Shown one piece after another: positions 19,016 to 27,661 of a stretch of DNA of 64,000 bases (its first letter is position 1; every line of letters begins with the position of its first letter). The notes under the pieces were generated by a model. It worked only from the letters and a program-made list of their open reading frames with translations, did not search any database and was not told the DNA's origin. Origin of the DNA: Streptomyces sp. NBC_01723 (GTDB lineage Bacteria; Actinomycetota; Actinomycetes; Streptomycetales; Streptomycetaceae); NCBI RefSeq assembly GCF_036246005.1, contig NZ_CP109171.1, positions 8,544,001-8,608,000 of the forward strand, in the 5' to 3' direction. The position numbers and the translations under genes were made by a program.

Positions 19016-19816
19016 TCAGGTCCCTTCGCCCGAGTCGGGTTCGGCCATCCTGCGGTGGGCCTCGGCCTTGAGCCGGTCGGGCAGCACCTTGTTCGCCAGT
19101 CCCTGTGCCTTGGTCCTGGCGGATCCCGTGGTGAGCTTGTCCTTGCCGGCGAAGAGCGCGTCCAGCCCCTGCCGCGCCACCTGCGCCGGGTCGTCCTTGT
19201 CCTGCCGGCCGACCGGGGTGTCGTCCATGCCGGCGCGGTGGAAGAAGTCGGTCTCGGTGGGGCCGGGCATCAGCGACGTCAGTGTGACGCCGGTGCCCTC
19301 GAACTCGTTCCGCAGGGCCTGGGTGAAGGACTGGAGGAACGACTTCGACGCGTTGTACACCGCCTGGTAGGAGCCCGGCATCGTCGACGCGATGGAGGAG
19401 GTGACGAGCACCCGTCCGCCGTCGCGGGCGGCCATGTCACGGAGGACGAGTTTCGCCAGGTGGACCGTGGACCGGACGTTGAGGTCCACGATCTCAAGAT
19501 CGTCCGCGAGGTCGGTGTCGACGAAGGCGCCGCCCCGCCCGACACCCGCGTTGAGCACGGCGACGTCGAGCGGGCGGCCGGTCGCGGTGACCGCGGCGTA
19601 GAGCGCCTCGGTCCGTTCGGGGAACCGCAGATCGGCGGGGACGGTGTGGACGACGGTCCCCGCCTCCCGGATGCGCCCCGCCGCCCGCTCGAGTCGGGCC
19701 TCGTCCTCGGCGTTGACGATCAGGTCGTGTCCCCGCTCGGCGAGCTGCCTCGCCAGTTCGAGGCCGATACCGCTGGAGGCGCCCGTGACCAGGGCGAAAG
19801 GCTTGACGTCGTTCAT
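19016..19816 (-). CDS. Short-chain dehydrogenase/reductase
   Basis: 266 residues of the classical SDR type. Nucleotide-binding motif TGASSGIG lies near residue 11, structural motif NAG near 91 (AVLNAGVGRGG), catalytic Ser in VTSSIAS and the YxxxK motif in YNASKSFLQSF. The Pro-Gly sequence MPGPTETDFF follows. The C-terminal extension (KVLPDRLKAEAHRRMAEPD) is typical of a stress-related SDR group in actinomycetes. Start ATG has GGGAAG upstream. Cofactor is probably NADP but there is no Arg right after the glycine motif to prove it. Substrate is unknown. Confidence 0.9.
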   Translation of the reverse strand: MNDVKPFALVTGASSGIGLELARQLAERGHDLIVNAEDEARLERAAGRIREAGTVVHTVPADLRFPERTEALYAAVTATGRPLDVAVLNAGVGRGGAFVDTDLADDLEIVDLNVRSTVHLAKLVLRDMAARDGGRVLVTSSIASTMPGSYQAVYNASKSFLQSFTQALRNEFEGTGVTLTSLMPGPTETDFFHRAGMDDTPVGRQDKDDPAQVARQGLDALFAGKDKLTTGSARTKAQGLANKVLPDRLKAEAHRRMAEPDSGEGT

Positions 19817-19994
19817 GGCCGCTTCCCAGGGGTGTGAGGTTCAGGAGGACGTCGGACAGACCGGGGTACGGGCCCCGGCCGCGTGGACGGGGCCGACGCC
19901 CGGGTTCCCCGGATCGCGGCCCCGCAACGGGGCACCGCCGCCCGGCCCGCGCCACCCCCGCGTCGACCTTGTCCGTGCGGGTAGTCGGGGTGGC

Positions 19995-20216
19995 ATGAGT
20001 GAAACGGACCCGACGAAGAACGTGCAGGACTGGGCCACCGGCGAGGAACCCGCGACCGGCCCGCAGCTGAGCTATCTCCGGACGCTGGCACGCGAGGCGG
20101 GTGAGGAGGTCCCCGAGAACCTGACGAAGGCGGACGCGTCGCGGATGATCGACCGCCTGCAGCAGGCCTCACCCCGGACGAAGGAGGCGGGTCCGGGCGG
20201 CGGAGAGGCCATCTGA
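19995..20216 (+). CDS. DUF3072 small protein
   Basis: 73 residues from ATG at 19995. The core EPATGPQLSYLRTLAREAGEE followed by LTKADASRMIDRLQ matches the DUF3072 family, a short helical domain that also resembles the SAP-like helix pair found in small nucleic-acid-associated proteins. Function is not known. It is followed directly by the frame of the GAF-phosphatase relic. Confidence 0.8.
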   Translation: MSETDPTKNVQDWATGEEPATGPQLSYLRTLAREAGEEVPENLTKADASRMIDRLQQASPRTKEAGPGGGEAI

Positions 20217-20907
20217 CCGGCACACCCGGCCCGGCTGACCGGAAGCGGGGCCGGACATGCGTGGAAACGCTCGCTGCTGCTGCTGCGCGCCGCGGACGCG
20301 CCGGCGGACACCACCGGTCTGAGCGAGGTCCGCCAACGCGCCCGCGAACCGGTCAGCGGCGACCTCGAGCCGCACTACGTCGGCCTGGTCCTGGCCGAGC
20401 GGCGACGCATGCGCCGACTGATCGACCGGACCGGCGTCGCTCCCATGGAGTACTCCTACGAGACCTACTCGATCGACGCCACCCGGCCCACCGCCCGGGC
20501 GGCACGCGAGAAGCGCACCGTCGTCGTGCACAGCCCCGAGGAGCTTGCCGACCAGTACGGGCCGGACGCGGTCGCCGCCTTCGGACAGCTCGGCCTGCAC
20601 ACGGCGGTGTGCGTTCCGCCGCCCGGCGCGGTCAGCTCGTTCGGCACCCTCGTCCTCGGCTGGGCCCACCCCTACGAGATCGACGTGCTGGAGCAGGCCG
20701 CGCGGGCCTCGCTGGCCGGATACACCGCCCGCACGGTCGAGCGCGCCCTCTTCGTCGACGACCGCGCTCACCGACCGAGCGGCCAGCATCCTGACCACCC
20801 ACCGGCGCGACGATCTCCCGGCGCCCCTGTCACACCTGGTCGACACCGTCGCGGGAACGACCGCCCCGGACGACATCGTCCTCCTCGCCGTGCGCGTCAA
20901 GGAGTGA
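20217..20907 (+). pseudogene. GAF-PP2C (SpoIIE-type) phosphatase relic
   Basis: From 20262 the plus strand encodes a protein-like piece (WKRSLLLLRAADAPAD, then LVLAERRRMRRLIDRTG) and a GAF domain (YETYSIDATRPTARAAREKR to FGTLVLGWAHPYEIDVLEQ) ending RALFVDDR near 20765, where such proteins normally continue into the PP2C catalytic domain. That domain is absent: the coding frame changes and resumes with TALTDRAASILTTHRRDDLP and APDDIVLLAVRVKE, the usual last about 45 residues of the same family. No start codon precedes the first part. It is thus missing its N terminus and its catalytic core. An intact relative lies at 21760-23154. Confidence 0.75.
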
Positions 20908-21036
20908 GCGACGCACGGCGCGGGAGACCTTCCGGCGGTGACCGGCGGTTTCCTGGACTCCGGCTCCCTCACCGGGCCGCGGGGGACTCGCCCGGTCGGC
21001 CTCCGCGACGGAGCGCGCCTCGATGTCGGGAGCCCT

Positions 21037-21687
21037 TCACGGCGGCTCGCCGTGCTGCCGTTCGCGACCGCGCGCCGTTCTGCCCCGCTGCACGGCCCGT
21101 CCGGCCCTGCCGCTCCCGCGCCCGGCCTCGGGCGAGGCCTCCCGCGCAGCGCGCCCCGACGTCTTCCCGACGACCTCACCGGCGCCGTCGCCCACCTCCC
21201 GGACCGCCTTCCCGGCACTCTCGCCGACGCCCCGGACCGCGTCCCCCGCTCCTTCCGCCAGCTCTCCCGCGACCCGGCCGGCGCCGCCGCCCAGGTTCTC
21301 GGCCGCGGAATCGAGGCCGGACGTCAGCTGCTCGAGGATCTGCGGATGGGCGTCGACGGTGGACAGGACCCTGCCGACCATTTCGGCGACGTTGTCCAGA
21401 CGGACCTTGAGCATGGCCTGCGCCTGGACGCCCTTGATGTCGAGCTCCACGCGGCCGAGCGAGACGTCGGCCCCGACGTTCAGCTTGAGGAGTTCGAGCA
21501 CCTCCACGCTCAAAGACACCCTGGCCTGCAGGTTCTCCACGTGCAGGCTGATCTCCTCGACGTGGAGCTCCGGCACGTCCAGGAGCACGTCCGGCTCGCC
21601 GTCGTGCCCGGCACCGGCCGCTGCCTCCTCCTCGTCGTCCCACTCCTGCTCGAACGTCTCGTTCTCAGCGTCGTCGCGGTCTGGCAT
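21037..21687 (-). CDS. Hypothetical acidic protein with beta-repeat core and Gly-rich helical tail
   Basis: 216 residues from ATG at 21687, preceded by GAGGGG. After a very acidic N terminus (EQEWDDEEEAAAG) the core is a run of short alternating strands (DVLLDVPELHVEEISLHVEN, LSVEVLELLKLNVGADVSLG, VELDIKGVQAQAMLKVRLDN) about 19-20 residues apart, then a helix. The tail has heptad-like repeats of Gly/Ala/Val (VAGELAEGAGDAVRGVGESA) and an Arg-rich end. I do not recognise a named domain. No signal peptide. It may be a surface- or vesicle-associated structural protein, but that is a guess from composition. Confidence 0.65.
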   Translation of the reverse strand: MPDRDDAENETFEQEWDDEEEAAAGAGHDGEPDVLLDVPELHVEEISLHVENLQARVSLSVEVLELLKLNVGADVSLGRVELDIKGVQAQAMLKVRLDNVAEMVGRVLSTVDAHPQILEQLTSGLDSAAENLGGGAGRVAGELAEGAGDAVRGVGESAGKAVREVGDGAGEVVGKTSGRAAREASPEAGRGSGRAGRAVQRGRTARGRERQHGEPP

Positions 21688-21759
21688 AAGACCCCTCACA
21701 TCGCATAGGCGTCTCTTTTCATACTGCATCAGCCGCACGTCGGAGCGCAGAGGGAGCGG

Positions 21760-23154
21760 TCACGACGTCCCGGTGCCCGAGTCCACGGTGATGTCAGGCG
21801 CGGACATGTGCCCGTGCAGCGGCAGCCCTGTCAGGTCCGCCGCCGGCTCGGTGTCCCGCAGGGTGTCGCCGAGCCACTCGCACATCAACACGGTCGCGTC
21901 GTCCTGCAGTTGCCCGTCGTGGTAGTCGAGGACGGCCTGCATCAGGCGGCGCAGCGTCTCCGGGACGGGCAGGCCGTCGGCGTGGTGGCGGATGAGGAAG
22001 TCGGTGAAGCGCTCCACCCCGAACTCGCTGTCGTCGCGACGCCGGGCGTCGGTGATGCCGTCTGTGTAGAGGACGACGCGGTCGCCCGGCTGGAGCTGTT
22101 CCCGGCAGACGGTGCTGGACAGGTTCAGGTCGGTGCCCATGGGGTGGGCCGGCGGACACTGCAGGTGACTGACCCACCGGTTGCCGCGGATGACGATGGG
22201 CGGGTGGTGACCGCGGTTGACCCAGCTCAGCATCCCCGTGCGGGTGTCGAGGGTGGCGAGGACGCCGGTGACGTACCGGCGGTGGCCGTACTGCTCGACC
22301 AGGGCGGCCTCCACCGCGGCGCCCTTGGCGGCCAGACCGGAGCCCTGGCGGCGGGCGTTGCGGCAGGCTCCCAGCGCCAGGGCGCCGCACAGGCCCGCCG
22401 CGTTGTCGTGGCCCATGGCGTCGAACAGCGTCAGATGCACCAGCGGCCCGTCGAGGGCGTACTCGTACACATCGCCGCTGATCTGGTAGGTCGGCTCCAT
22501 CACGGCGGAGATGACGACCCGCCCGTCGGCATAGGTGCGTGGCGGCATCAGATTCCACGCCATCTCCGCCGCGACGTTCAGCGGCTCGGTCCGCATCAGC
22601 CGGGCCAGTGTGTCGCTGGAGGTGCGCTTGGTGGCGATCAGCAGGGCCACGAGCGCCGCGAGACGGTCCGCGTCCTCGCGGGCGCGGTCGTCGTCGTGCG
22701 CCGAACGCAGGCGCAGCAGTCCGATCCGCTCCGTACCGTCCACCACGGGCACCCACCAGTCGGTGCCGGGCTCCTCCTGGGGCGCGGCGGAGGTGAGCAG
22801 CCCGCGCTGGTAGGCCCGCCCCGGGGCGGTGCCCTCGATGCGGATCTCCCGCTCGGCCCCTCGCGGCGGCCCGTCCGTCCCGGCCAGCAGGTGCAGACCC
22901 TGATGCCCGAGGTCCGCGACGTAGATGAGGACGTCGCTGAAGCCCGCGGCACGCGCGTGCGTGCGGACGGTCCCCGGCAACGCGTCCACCGGCATGAGGT
23001 GGCCGGCGTCCAGCAGGCCGGCGAGCATCGCCCGGGCCCCGGCGTCACGGTCCACGTCCACGGCCAGCTCCCTCCCGCTCGGCAGCCGCCCCCGCGTCAG
23101 GTACTGGGGCCCATCGCAGCACAGGAGGCCCGCATGCACCATCGGAGCGGTCAC
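21760..23154 (-). CDS. PP2C/SpoIIE-family serine phosphatase with GAF-like sensor
   Basis: About 464 residues from GTG at 23154 (VTAPMVHAGLLCCDG, AGGATC upstream); ATG at 23142 is an alternative, and a TTG at 23217 lacks room for a ribosome site. The N-terminal part (about 60-200) looks like a GAF-type sensor. The catalytic domain has SGDVYEYALDGPLVHLTLFDAMGHDNAAG (metal Asp and the D-x-x-G-H motif), ATLDTRTGMLSWVNRGHHPP, RVVLYTDGITDARR and DDATVLMCEW. Such enzymes dephosphorylate anti-anti-sigma factors and so release sigma factors. No partner switch gene is adjacent; a HATPase protein lies far right at 62918. Confidence 0.9.
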   Translation of the reverse strand: MTAPMVHAGLLCCDGPQYLTRGRLPSGRELAVDVDRDAGARAMLAGLLDAGHLMPVDALPGTVRTHARAAGFSDVLIYVADLGHQGLHLLAGTDGPPRGAEREIRIEGTAPGRAYQRGLLTSAAPQEEPGTDWWVPVVDGTERIGLLRLRSAHDDDRAREDADRLAALVALLIATKRTSSDTLARLMRTEPLNVAAEMAWNLMPPRTYADGRVVISAVMEPTYQISGDVYEYALDGPLVHLTLFDAMGHDNAAGLCGALALGACRNARRQGSGLAAKGAAVEAALVEQYGHRRYVTGVLATLDTRTGMLSWVNRGHHPPIVIRGNRWVSHLQCPPAHPMGTDLNLSSTVCREQLQPGDRVVLYTDGITDARRRDDSEFGVERFTDFLIRHHADGLPVPETLRRLMQAVLDYHDGQLQDDATVLMCEWLGDTLRDTEPAADLTGLPLHGHMSAPDITVDSGTGTS

Positions 23155-23176
23155 GTCAAGGGATCCTGGGTTCCCC

Positions 23177-23205
23177 GGGGCCAGAGGGCCCCGAGGAACT
23201 CGGGG
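23177..23205 (-). promoter_or_regulatory. Mutually exclusive hairpins in phosphatase leader
   Basis: GGGGCC/GGCCCC (23177-23192) and CCCCGAG/CTCGGGG (23189-23205) share bases 23189-23192, so only one can form at a time. They lie 25-50 nt before the chosen start. Confidence 0.4.
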
Positions 23206-23217
23206 CTGTCTGCTCAA

Positions 23218-23551
23218 CCCCTGGACGGCGAGTAGCCCCGCCTAACGCGACTCACACCCCCACACCCGCCCCGACTACCCGCATGGCCGCCGTGCCGCCC
23301 CGTTCATCCCCGGCGTCCGGCCGGCGACACGAACGCCGCAAGCCCGTCAGTGAAGCCGCCGCGTCGGGGTGCCCGGCTGACAGGACGGGGAACGCGCAGG
23401 TCAACGGCTCGTACGGGCCGCAGGCAGCCCGGTGATGCGCCGCGTCCCGCCTCCGACGCCGACCTGGACCGACGTCGTCGCGATCGCTGCCGGGGTCGCC
23501 GGCTCAGTGCGGCCCGGGAGCGGACGCGGGCCGGGCCCTTCGCCGCCGTCG
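23218..23551. other. Intergenic, no gene seen
   Basis: GC-rich stretch upstream of the phosphatase gene. It should carry that gene's minus-strand promoter. A weakly protein-like plus-strand frame leads into the FAD oxidoreductase relic, but no intact gene is present. Confidence 0.4.
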
Positions 23552-23865
23552 CACACCTACGTCGCCACCGGCTTCGGCAGCTGGGGGCTGAGCGGCGGCA
23601 TCATGGCCGCCGGCGGATCACCGCCCGGATGACCGGAGAGGAGTGCGCGTGGCTAGGCCCGTACGACCCGCGCCGTAGGCGCACGGCGGTGCGCGAGGCA
23701 CCCGCCCTGCTCGAAGCGCAGGCCGAGGTCGCCGGCCACGTCGTCGGCGACGGGCTGAGGCCCGCACTCCCGGTGGACGCGCTGCCGCCCGGCGAGGGCG
23801 CGGTGGTCAAGGCGGACGGCGACCGCGTCGCGGTCAGCACGCTCCACGCCCTCTCCCCGCCTTCC
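23552..23865 (+). pseudogene. FAD-dependent (Rieske-type) oxidoreductase relic
   Basis: One frame gives HTYVATGFGSWGLSGGIMAAG, which matches the FAD-binding C-terminal motif Y-V-A-T-G-F-x-x-W-G of DAO-family oxidoreductases. The next frame gives TARMTGEECAWLGPYDPRRR, then EAQAEVAGHVVGDGLRP and PPGEGAVVKADGDRVAV, corresponding to the segment between the DAO domain and the C-terminal Rieske domain in that protein family. There is at least one frameshift near 23615, no N-terminal half and no CxH...CxxH Rieske cluster. It is a clear decayed remnant. Confidence 0.6.
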
Positions 23866-24036
23866 GGCACCGCCAGAACGCCGTCGCGGCGTCGGCCTCC
23901 AGCGGCTGATCGGAGACACGCCGCGCATGCCGGTTGACCTCAACCGCTGTGCACAGCAGGCTCGTTCGCGGACACGAGGGGCCCGCGGTGCCTCGCGGGA
24001 CGGACGACGACCTCCGAGAGAACGGGGTGAAGGACT

Positions 24037-25062
24037 GTGGCGACGCGTCGCGCGGTGATCATGGCAGCGGGTGCCGGGGCCGTGGCGTCCGGTGTGCCGG
24101 CGTCGGCTGCCGGCGCGGACGGGCCCGCCGGGAGCGACGTGTTGGTGGTCGTGGAGAAGGGCGGCCACGCCGTCGGCTTCTACGAGACGACGTCGGGACG
24201 GCTGCTGCGGAAGGTGGCACTGCCCGACTACCCGCACGAGATGGTCGTCGACTCCCATCGGCGGTTCGCGTACGTCGGCCACTACGGAGTGCGCATGGCC
24301 GCGACGGCCGGCGAGGGCGGCGCCGCGGTCTTCGTCATCGACCTCGCCGGGCGGACGCTCGCCCGGACGATCGACACCCGGCCTTTCAACCGCGTCCACG
24401 GCATGGGCATCGACGACCGTGACCGCCTCTACGCGCTCAGCGAGGAGAAGGCGATGCTGCTCGGCTTCGACACGCCCTCGGCCGACCAGGCACCGACGCG
24501 GGCCGTCCCCGCGCACGGCGTGAAGACCCACCTGTTCACCCTCAGCAAGGACGGCGAACGCGCCTATGTCACCGGCCTCTTGTCCCACACGGTGAGCCTC
24601 GTGCGCCCCCACGACGCCTCCGCCCCGCCGCTGGTGGTGACCCCCGGTCAGCTGCCCGAGAGCAGCTGCCTCAGCCGCGACGAGAAGACCCTGTTCGTCG
24701 GCGCACGCAAGAGTTCCGCCCTGGTCGCCGTCGACGCGCGGACCATGAAGGTCCAGCGGAGCCGGAAGGTGGGCGGAGACCCGTTGCGCGTCTACACCGT
24801 CGACGACGACCGGCTGCTTGCGACGGACATCGCCGCCAACACCATCACCCTGTACAGCACGGCCCTCCGCCCGATCCGCTCGCTGCAACTCGACGGCATT
24901 CCGGCAGCCGTCTCCTTCCACCCCCACGGGCCATTGGCGTACGTGTCCCAATTGGGCACCAACAGCGTTGCCATCGTCGACCTGGAACGCTTCGCCGTCG
25001 TCGGAGGCTTCGACACCGGCCTGGAACCGGACTCCTCGGCCCTGCTGCCGACGGTGCGATAG
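24037..25062 (+). CDS. Exported YVTN-type beta-propeller protein
   Basis: 341 residues from GTG with GAAGGA upstream. The N terminus MATRRAVIMAAGAGAVASG with ASAAGA looks like a Tat/Sec signal peptide with cleavage near residue 25-27, though the twin-Arg motif is short. The rest is a seven-bladed propeller: repeats such as HEMVVDSHRRFAYVGHYG, THLFTLSKDGERAYVTG, SCLSRDEKTLFVGARKS and VSFHPHGPLAYVSQLGTNSVAIVD. Members are secreted or periplasmic binding proteins of unclear ligand. No enzyme motif was seen. It is monocistronic; the conserved unknown gene at 25116 faces it. Confidence 0.85.
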   Translation: MATRRAVIMAAGAGAVASGVPASAAGADGPAGSDVLVVVEKGGHAVGFYETTSGRLLRKVALPDYPHEMVVDSHRRFAYVGHYGVRMAATAGEGGAAVFVIDLAGRTLARTIDTRPFNRVHGMGIDDRDRLYALSEEKAMLLGFDTPSADQAPTRAVPAHGVKTHLFTLSKDGERAYVTGLLSHTVSLVRPHDASAPPLVVTPGQLPESSCLSRDEKTLFVGARKSSALVAVDARTMKVQRSRKVGGDPLRVYTVDDDRLLATDIAANTITLYSTALRPIRSLQLDGIPAAVSFHPHGPLAYVSQLGTNSVAIVDLERFAVVGGFDTGLEPDSSALLPTVR

Positions 25063-25115
25063 GAACGGCCGCGGCCGGCACGCACGGGTGTCCGGACCGC
25101 GCTTCTCGGCGGACG

Positions 25116-25457
25116 TCAGGCCGGAACCGCACCGCCGAGGATCAGTTCGACCTCGTCCCCGGCGACGGCCGTGCCGCGTACCACCCAGCCGCGTCCGCCG
25201 ATCGAGGTCCCCGCTCCCGTGGTGTAGGCCGCGACGATGAGCACGGGGTCCGCCGGACCGTCCGTCGACAACCGCGCGTCCGCGATCACACCGTCGGAGA
25301 AGCGCACGTCCACGTCGATCGGGGTCGGCCGCGCCGCGAAGGCCCGCGGATCGGGCAGACCCTGGACACGGCACCGCGCCCCAGGGAACAGGTGCGTGCG
25401 GTCACACACGGCCATGTACGTGTCCGCGTCGGCCGGCCCGGTGGGGGACGGGGGCAT
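25116..25457 (-). CDS. Hypothetical protein
   Basis: 113 residues from ATG at 25457 with GGAGG 8 nt upstream. It is predicted to be mostly beta (IDVDVRFSDGVIADARL, LIVAAYTTGAGTSIGGRGWVV, DEVELILGG) with one Cys pair (AVCDRTH, ARCRVQG). No recognised domain or signal peptide. The composition and spacing support a real gene. It lies just downstream of the AraC-type gene on the same strand, 99 nt away, and could share its transcript. Confidence 0.6.
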   Translation of the reverse strand: MPPSPTGPADADTYMAVCDRTHLFPGARCRVQGLPDPRAFAARPTPIDVDVRFSDGVIADARLSTDGPADPVLIVAAYTTGAGTSIGGRGWVVRGTAVAGDEVELILGGAVPA

Positions 25458-25556
25458 GCGGGACCTCCGCGAGAGTGAGAGGACTCCTGCTTCGCTTGGC
25501 GACTCTAGGCCACTCCTGCACGCCCCCACCGCAGCTACGGGGGTTGTTTCGGTCCT

Positions 25557-26471
25557 TCACGTCCTTGTGGGGTGGCGGCGGTATTCCCCGGGCGTAGTCC
25601 CCGTGACTCGCTTGAAGGCGACGCTGAGGGCGCTCTCGGACCCGTAGCCCACGGAACGGGCGATCGAGGCCAAAGTGGTGCCGTCCTTCCGCAACCGTCG
25701 GGCCGCGAGCTCGATGCGCCAGTGGGTGAGGTACTCCAGGGGCCCCTGGCCGACCGCGGTCCTGAAGCGCGCGGCGAGGGTGGAGCGGGACACGGCGGCG
25801 GCGTCGGCCAGTTCGGCCACGGTCCACGGGTGGGCGGGGTTCCGGTGCAGGGCGGTCAGTGCCGTCGCGACCACCGGGTCCGTGAGTCCGGACAGCCATC
25901 CGGACGCTGCCCGTGGAGACCGCTCGAGATGCAGCCGCAGCATGTGGACGAGCATCACCACGGCCAGGTGCTCCGCCACCAGGGCGCCGGCCATCGGCCG
26001 GTCCGTCAGCTCCTGGTTGATGGCGGTCAGGGCCCACCGCACGGTCTCGGCGTGCGGGGTGCCCGCGGAGACGTGGAGGACCGGCGGCAGCTGGTCGAGC
26101 AGCAGGTCCTGCGCGCGGCTGCTGAAGGTGAAGCCACCGCCGAGGAGAAACACGTCCGACCCCTGGCCCGCGTGGGCGATGCCGTCGACGGCACCGGCGA
26201 AGACCGTGCTGCCCTCCACCGGATCCGTCTCCGGGTCGCTGCGCAGAATGTAGGAGCGCGGCCGGGTCAGCAGATAGCAGTCGCCTTCTGCCAGCTCGAA
26301 CGGTTCCGGCACCCCGTCGACCACCAGCTGGCACGAGCCCCTCCGGACGGCGTTGAACTTCACGACAGGGGGCGCGTCGAAGCGGACGGCCCAGCGCCCG
26401 CCCGCGACCAGCCCGGCGGAGAGGTGGCTCCGGGTCTCCAACAAGGTCAGGACGTCCTCGAGTGGATCCAT
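25557..26471 (-). CDS. AraC-family transcriptional regulator, cupin_6 type
   Basis: 304 residues from ATG at 26471 (MDPLEDVLTLLETRSHLSAG) with AGGGGAGG upstream. The N-terminal half is a cupin sensor (VVKFNAVRRGSCQLVVDGV, LAEGDCYLLTRPRSYIL). The C-terminal half has two helix-turn-helix motifs: TVAELADAAAVSRSTLAARFR and LASIARSVGYGSESALSVAFKRVTGTTPGEYRR. This pattern is common for regulators of oxidoreductase genes, and the gene is divergent from an SDR. An inverted repeat in the shared promoter region may be its site. Confidence 0.92.
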   Translation of the reverse strand: MDPLEDVLTLLETRSHLSAGLVAGGRWAVRFDAPPVVKFNAVRRGSCQLVVDGVPEPFELAEGDCYLLTRPRSYILRSDPETDPVEGSTVFAGAVDGIAHAGQGSDVFLLGGGFTFSSRAQDLLLDQLPPVLHVSAGTPHAETVRWALTAINQELTDRPMAGALVAEHLAVVMLVHMLRLHLERSPRAASGWLSGLTDPVVATALTALHRNPAHPWTVAELADAAAVSRSTLAARFRTAVGQGPLEYLTHWRIELAARRLRKDGTTLASIARSVGYGSESALSVAFKRVTGTTPGEYRRHPTRT

Positions 26472-26533
26472 CGCCGACCTCCCCTCCTCGCTGTCTCTGC
26501 TCCGACCGCTTCGGGACGTCGGACGCTGACTAA

Positions 26534-26548
26534 AGAATTGCGGATTCT
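26534..26548. promoter_or_regulatory. Inverted repeat between araC-type and SDR genes
   Basis: AGAAT-TGCGG-ATTCT, a short perfect inverted repeat in an AT-rich patch 40 nt before the SDR start. It is a candidate operator or promoter element. Confidence 0.35.
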
Positions 26549-26589
26549 GAGTGATAGTGCATCCAGTGGGCTCATCGTAGCGTGGACGC

Positions 26590-27606
26590 ATGACGACGAA
26601 TCCGAGCCCCCTGACCCCCCGTGACTGCCGCCGCCCCCTGCCGGCCATCTCCGCACCGCTGACCACTTCCTTCGGGCCCGACGCTCGCGCCCGCGACGTC
26701 ATCGAGGGCGCGGACCTCACCGGTCGCCGCGCCGTCGTCACCGGCGGCGCCTCCGGCCTCGGTGCCGAGACGGTCCGGGCCCTGGCCGCCGCCGGCGCGG
26801 AGGTGACGGTCGCCACGCGCCGCGTCGAGTCCGCGGAGCCGCTCCTCTCCGAGCTGACCGCCGCCGGGGGAGCGGGCCGGGTGCACGTACGCGCCCTCGA
26901 CCTCGCGGACCTTTCCTCGGTCGACGCCTTCGCGAACGCATGGCGCGACCCCCTCGACATCCTCGTCGCGAACGCCGGGATCATGGCGTTGCCCACGCGC
27001 ACTCTCGGCCCGCGCGGCTGGGAGATGCAGCTCGCCACCAATTACCTGGGCCACTTCGCCCTGGCCCTGGGCCTGTACCCGGCCCTGCGCGATGCCGGCT
27101 CGGCGCGCATCGTGGTCGTCAGTTCGGGCGCCCACCGAAGCGCGCCCTTCGACTTCGGCGACCCGCAATTCGAGCGGCGGCCGTACGACCCGTGGACGGC
27201 GTACGGGCAGTCGAAGACCGCCGGCGTCCTGTTCACGGTGGGCGCCCGCCGCTGGGCGGCGGACGGCATCACGGCCAATGCCCTCAACCCCGGCTACATC
27301 CTCACCGGCCTGCAACGCCACGTGGACGACGACACGATGCGGGCGTTCGGCGTGATGGACGACCAGGGCAACGTGAAGCCGCTGCCGTACTACAAGACCG
27401 CGGAGCAGGGTGCCTCCACCTCCGTCCTGCTGGCCGCATCCCCCCTCCTCGAGGGTGTCACCGGCCGCTATTTCGAGGACAACGGTGAGGCCCGCACCGT
27501 CCGCGCCGAGGACGAGGGGCCCGGTGGCGTGGCCGAGCACGCGCTCGACCCCGAGGCGGCGGACAGGCTGTGGGGCTACGCGACGAGCGCTCTGCGCACC
27601 GACTGA
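26590..27606 (+). CDS. Short-chain dehydrogenase, extended retinol-dehydrogenase type
   Basis: 338 residues. Motifs: VVTGGASGLGAETVRAL (glycine motif near 51), VATRR after beta-2 indicating NADP preference, DILVANAGIM, NYLGHFALAL, VVSSGAHR and YGQSKTAGVLF (YxxxK). NALNPGYILT follows. It is longer than a classical SDR by an about 40-residue N-terminal piece and a C-terminal extension, as in the WWOX/retinol dehydrogenase-like bacterial group. It is divergent from the AraC-type regulator, which probably induces it. Substrate is unknown. Confidence 0.9.
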   Translation: MTTNPSPLTPRDCRRPLPAISAPLTTSFGPDARARDVIEGADLTGRRAVVTGGASGLGAETVRALAAAGAEVTVATRRVESAEPLLSELTAAGGAGRVHVRALDLADLSSVDAFANAWRDPLDILVANAGIMALPTRTLGPRGWEMQLATNYLGHFALALGLYPALRDAGSARIVVVSSGAHRSAPFDFGDPQFERRPYDPWTAYGQSKTAGVLFTVGARRWAADGITANALNPGYILTGLQRHVDDDTMRAFGVMDDQGNVKPLPYYKTAEQGASTSVLLAASPLLEGVTGRYFEDNGEARTVRAEDEGPGGVAEHALDPEAADRLWGYATSALRTD

Positions 27607-27661
27607 GAGCGGCCCGGCCGTCGACGTGACATCCCGCAGGAGTCCGTCGGCGCACCTGGTG

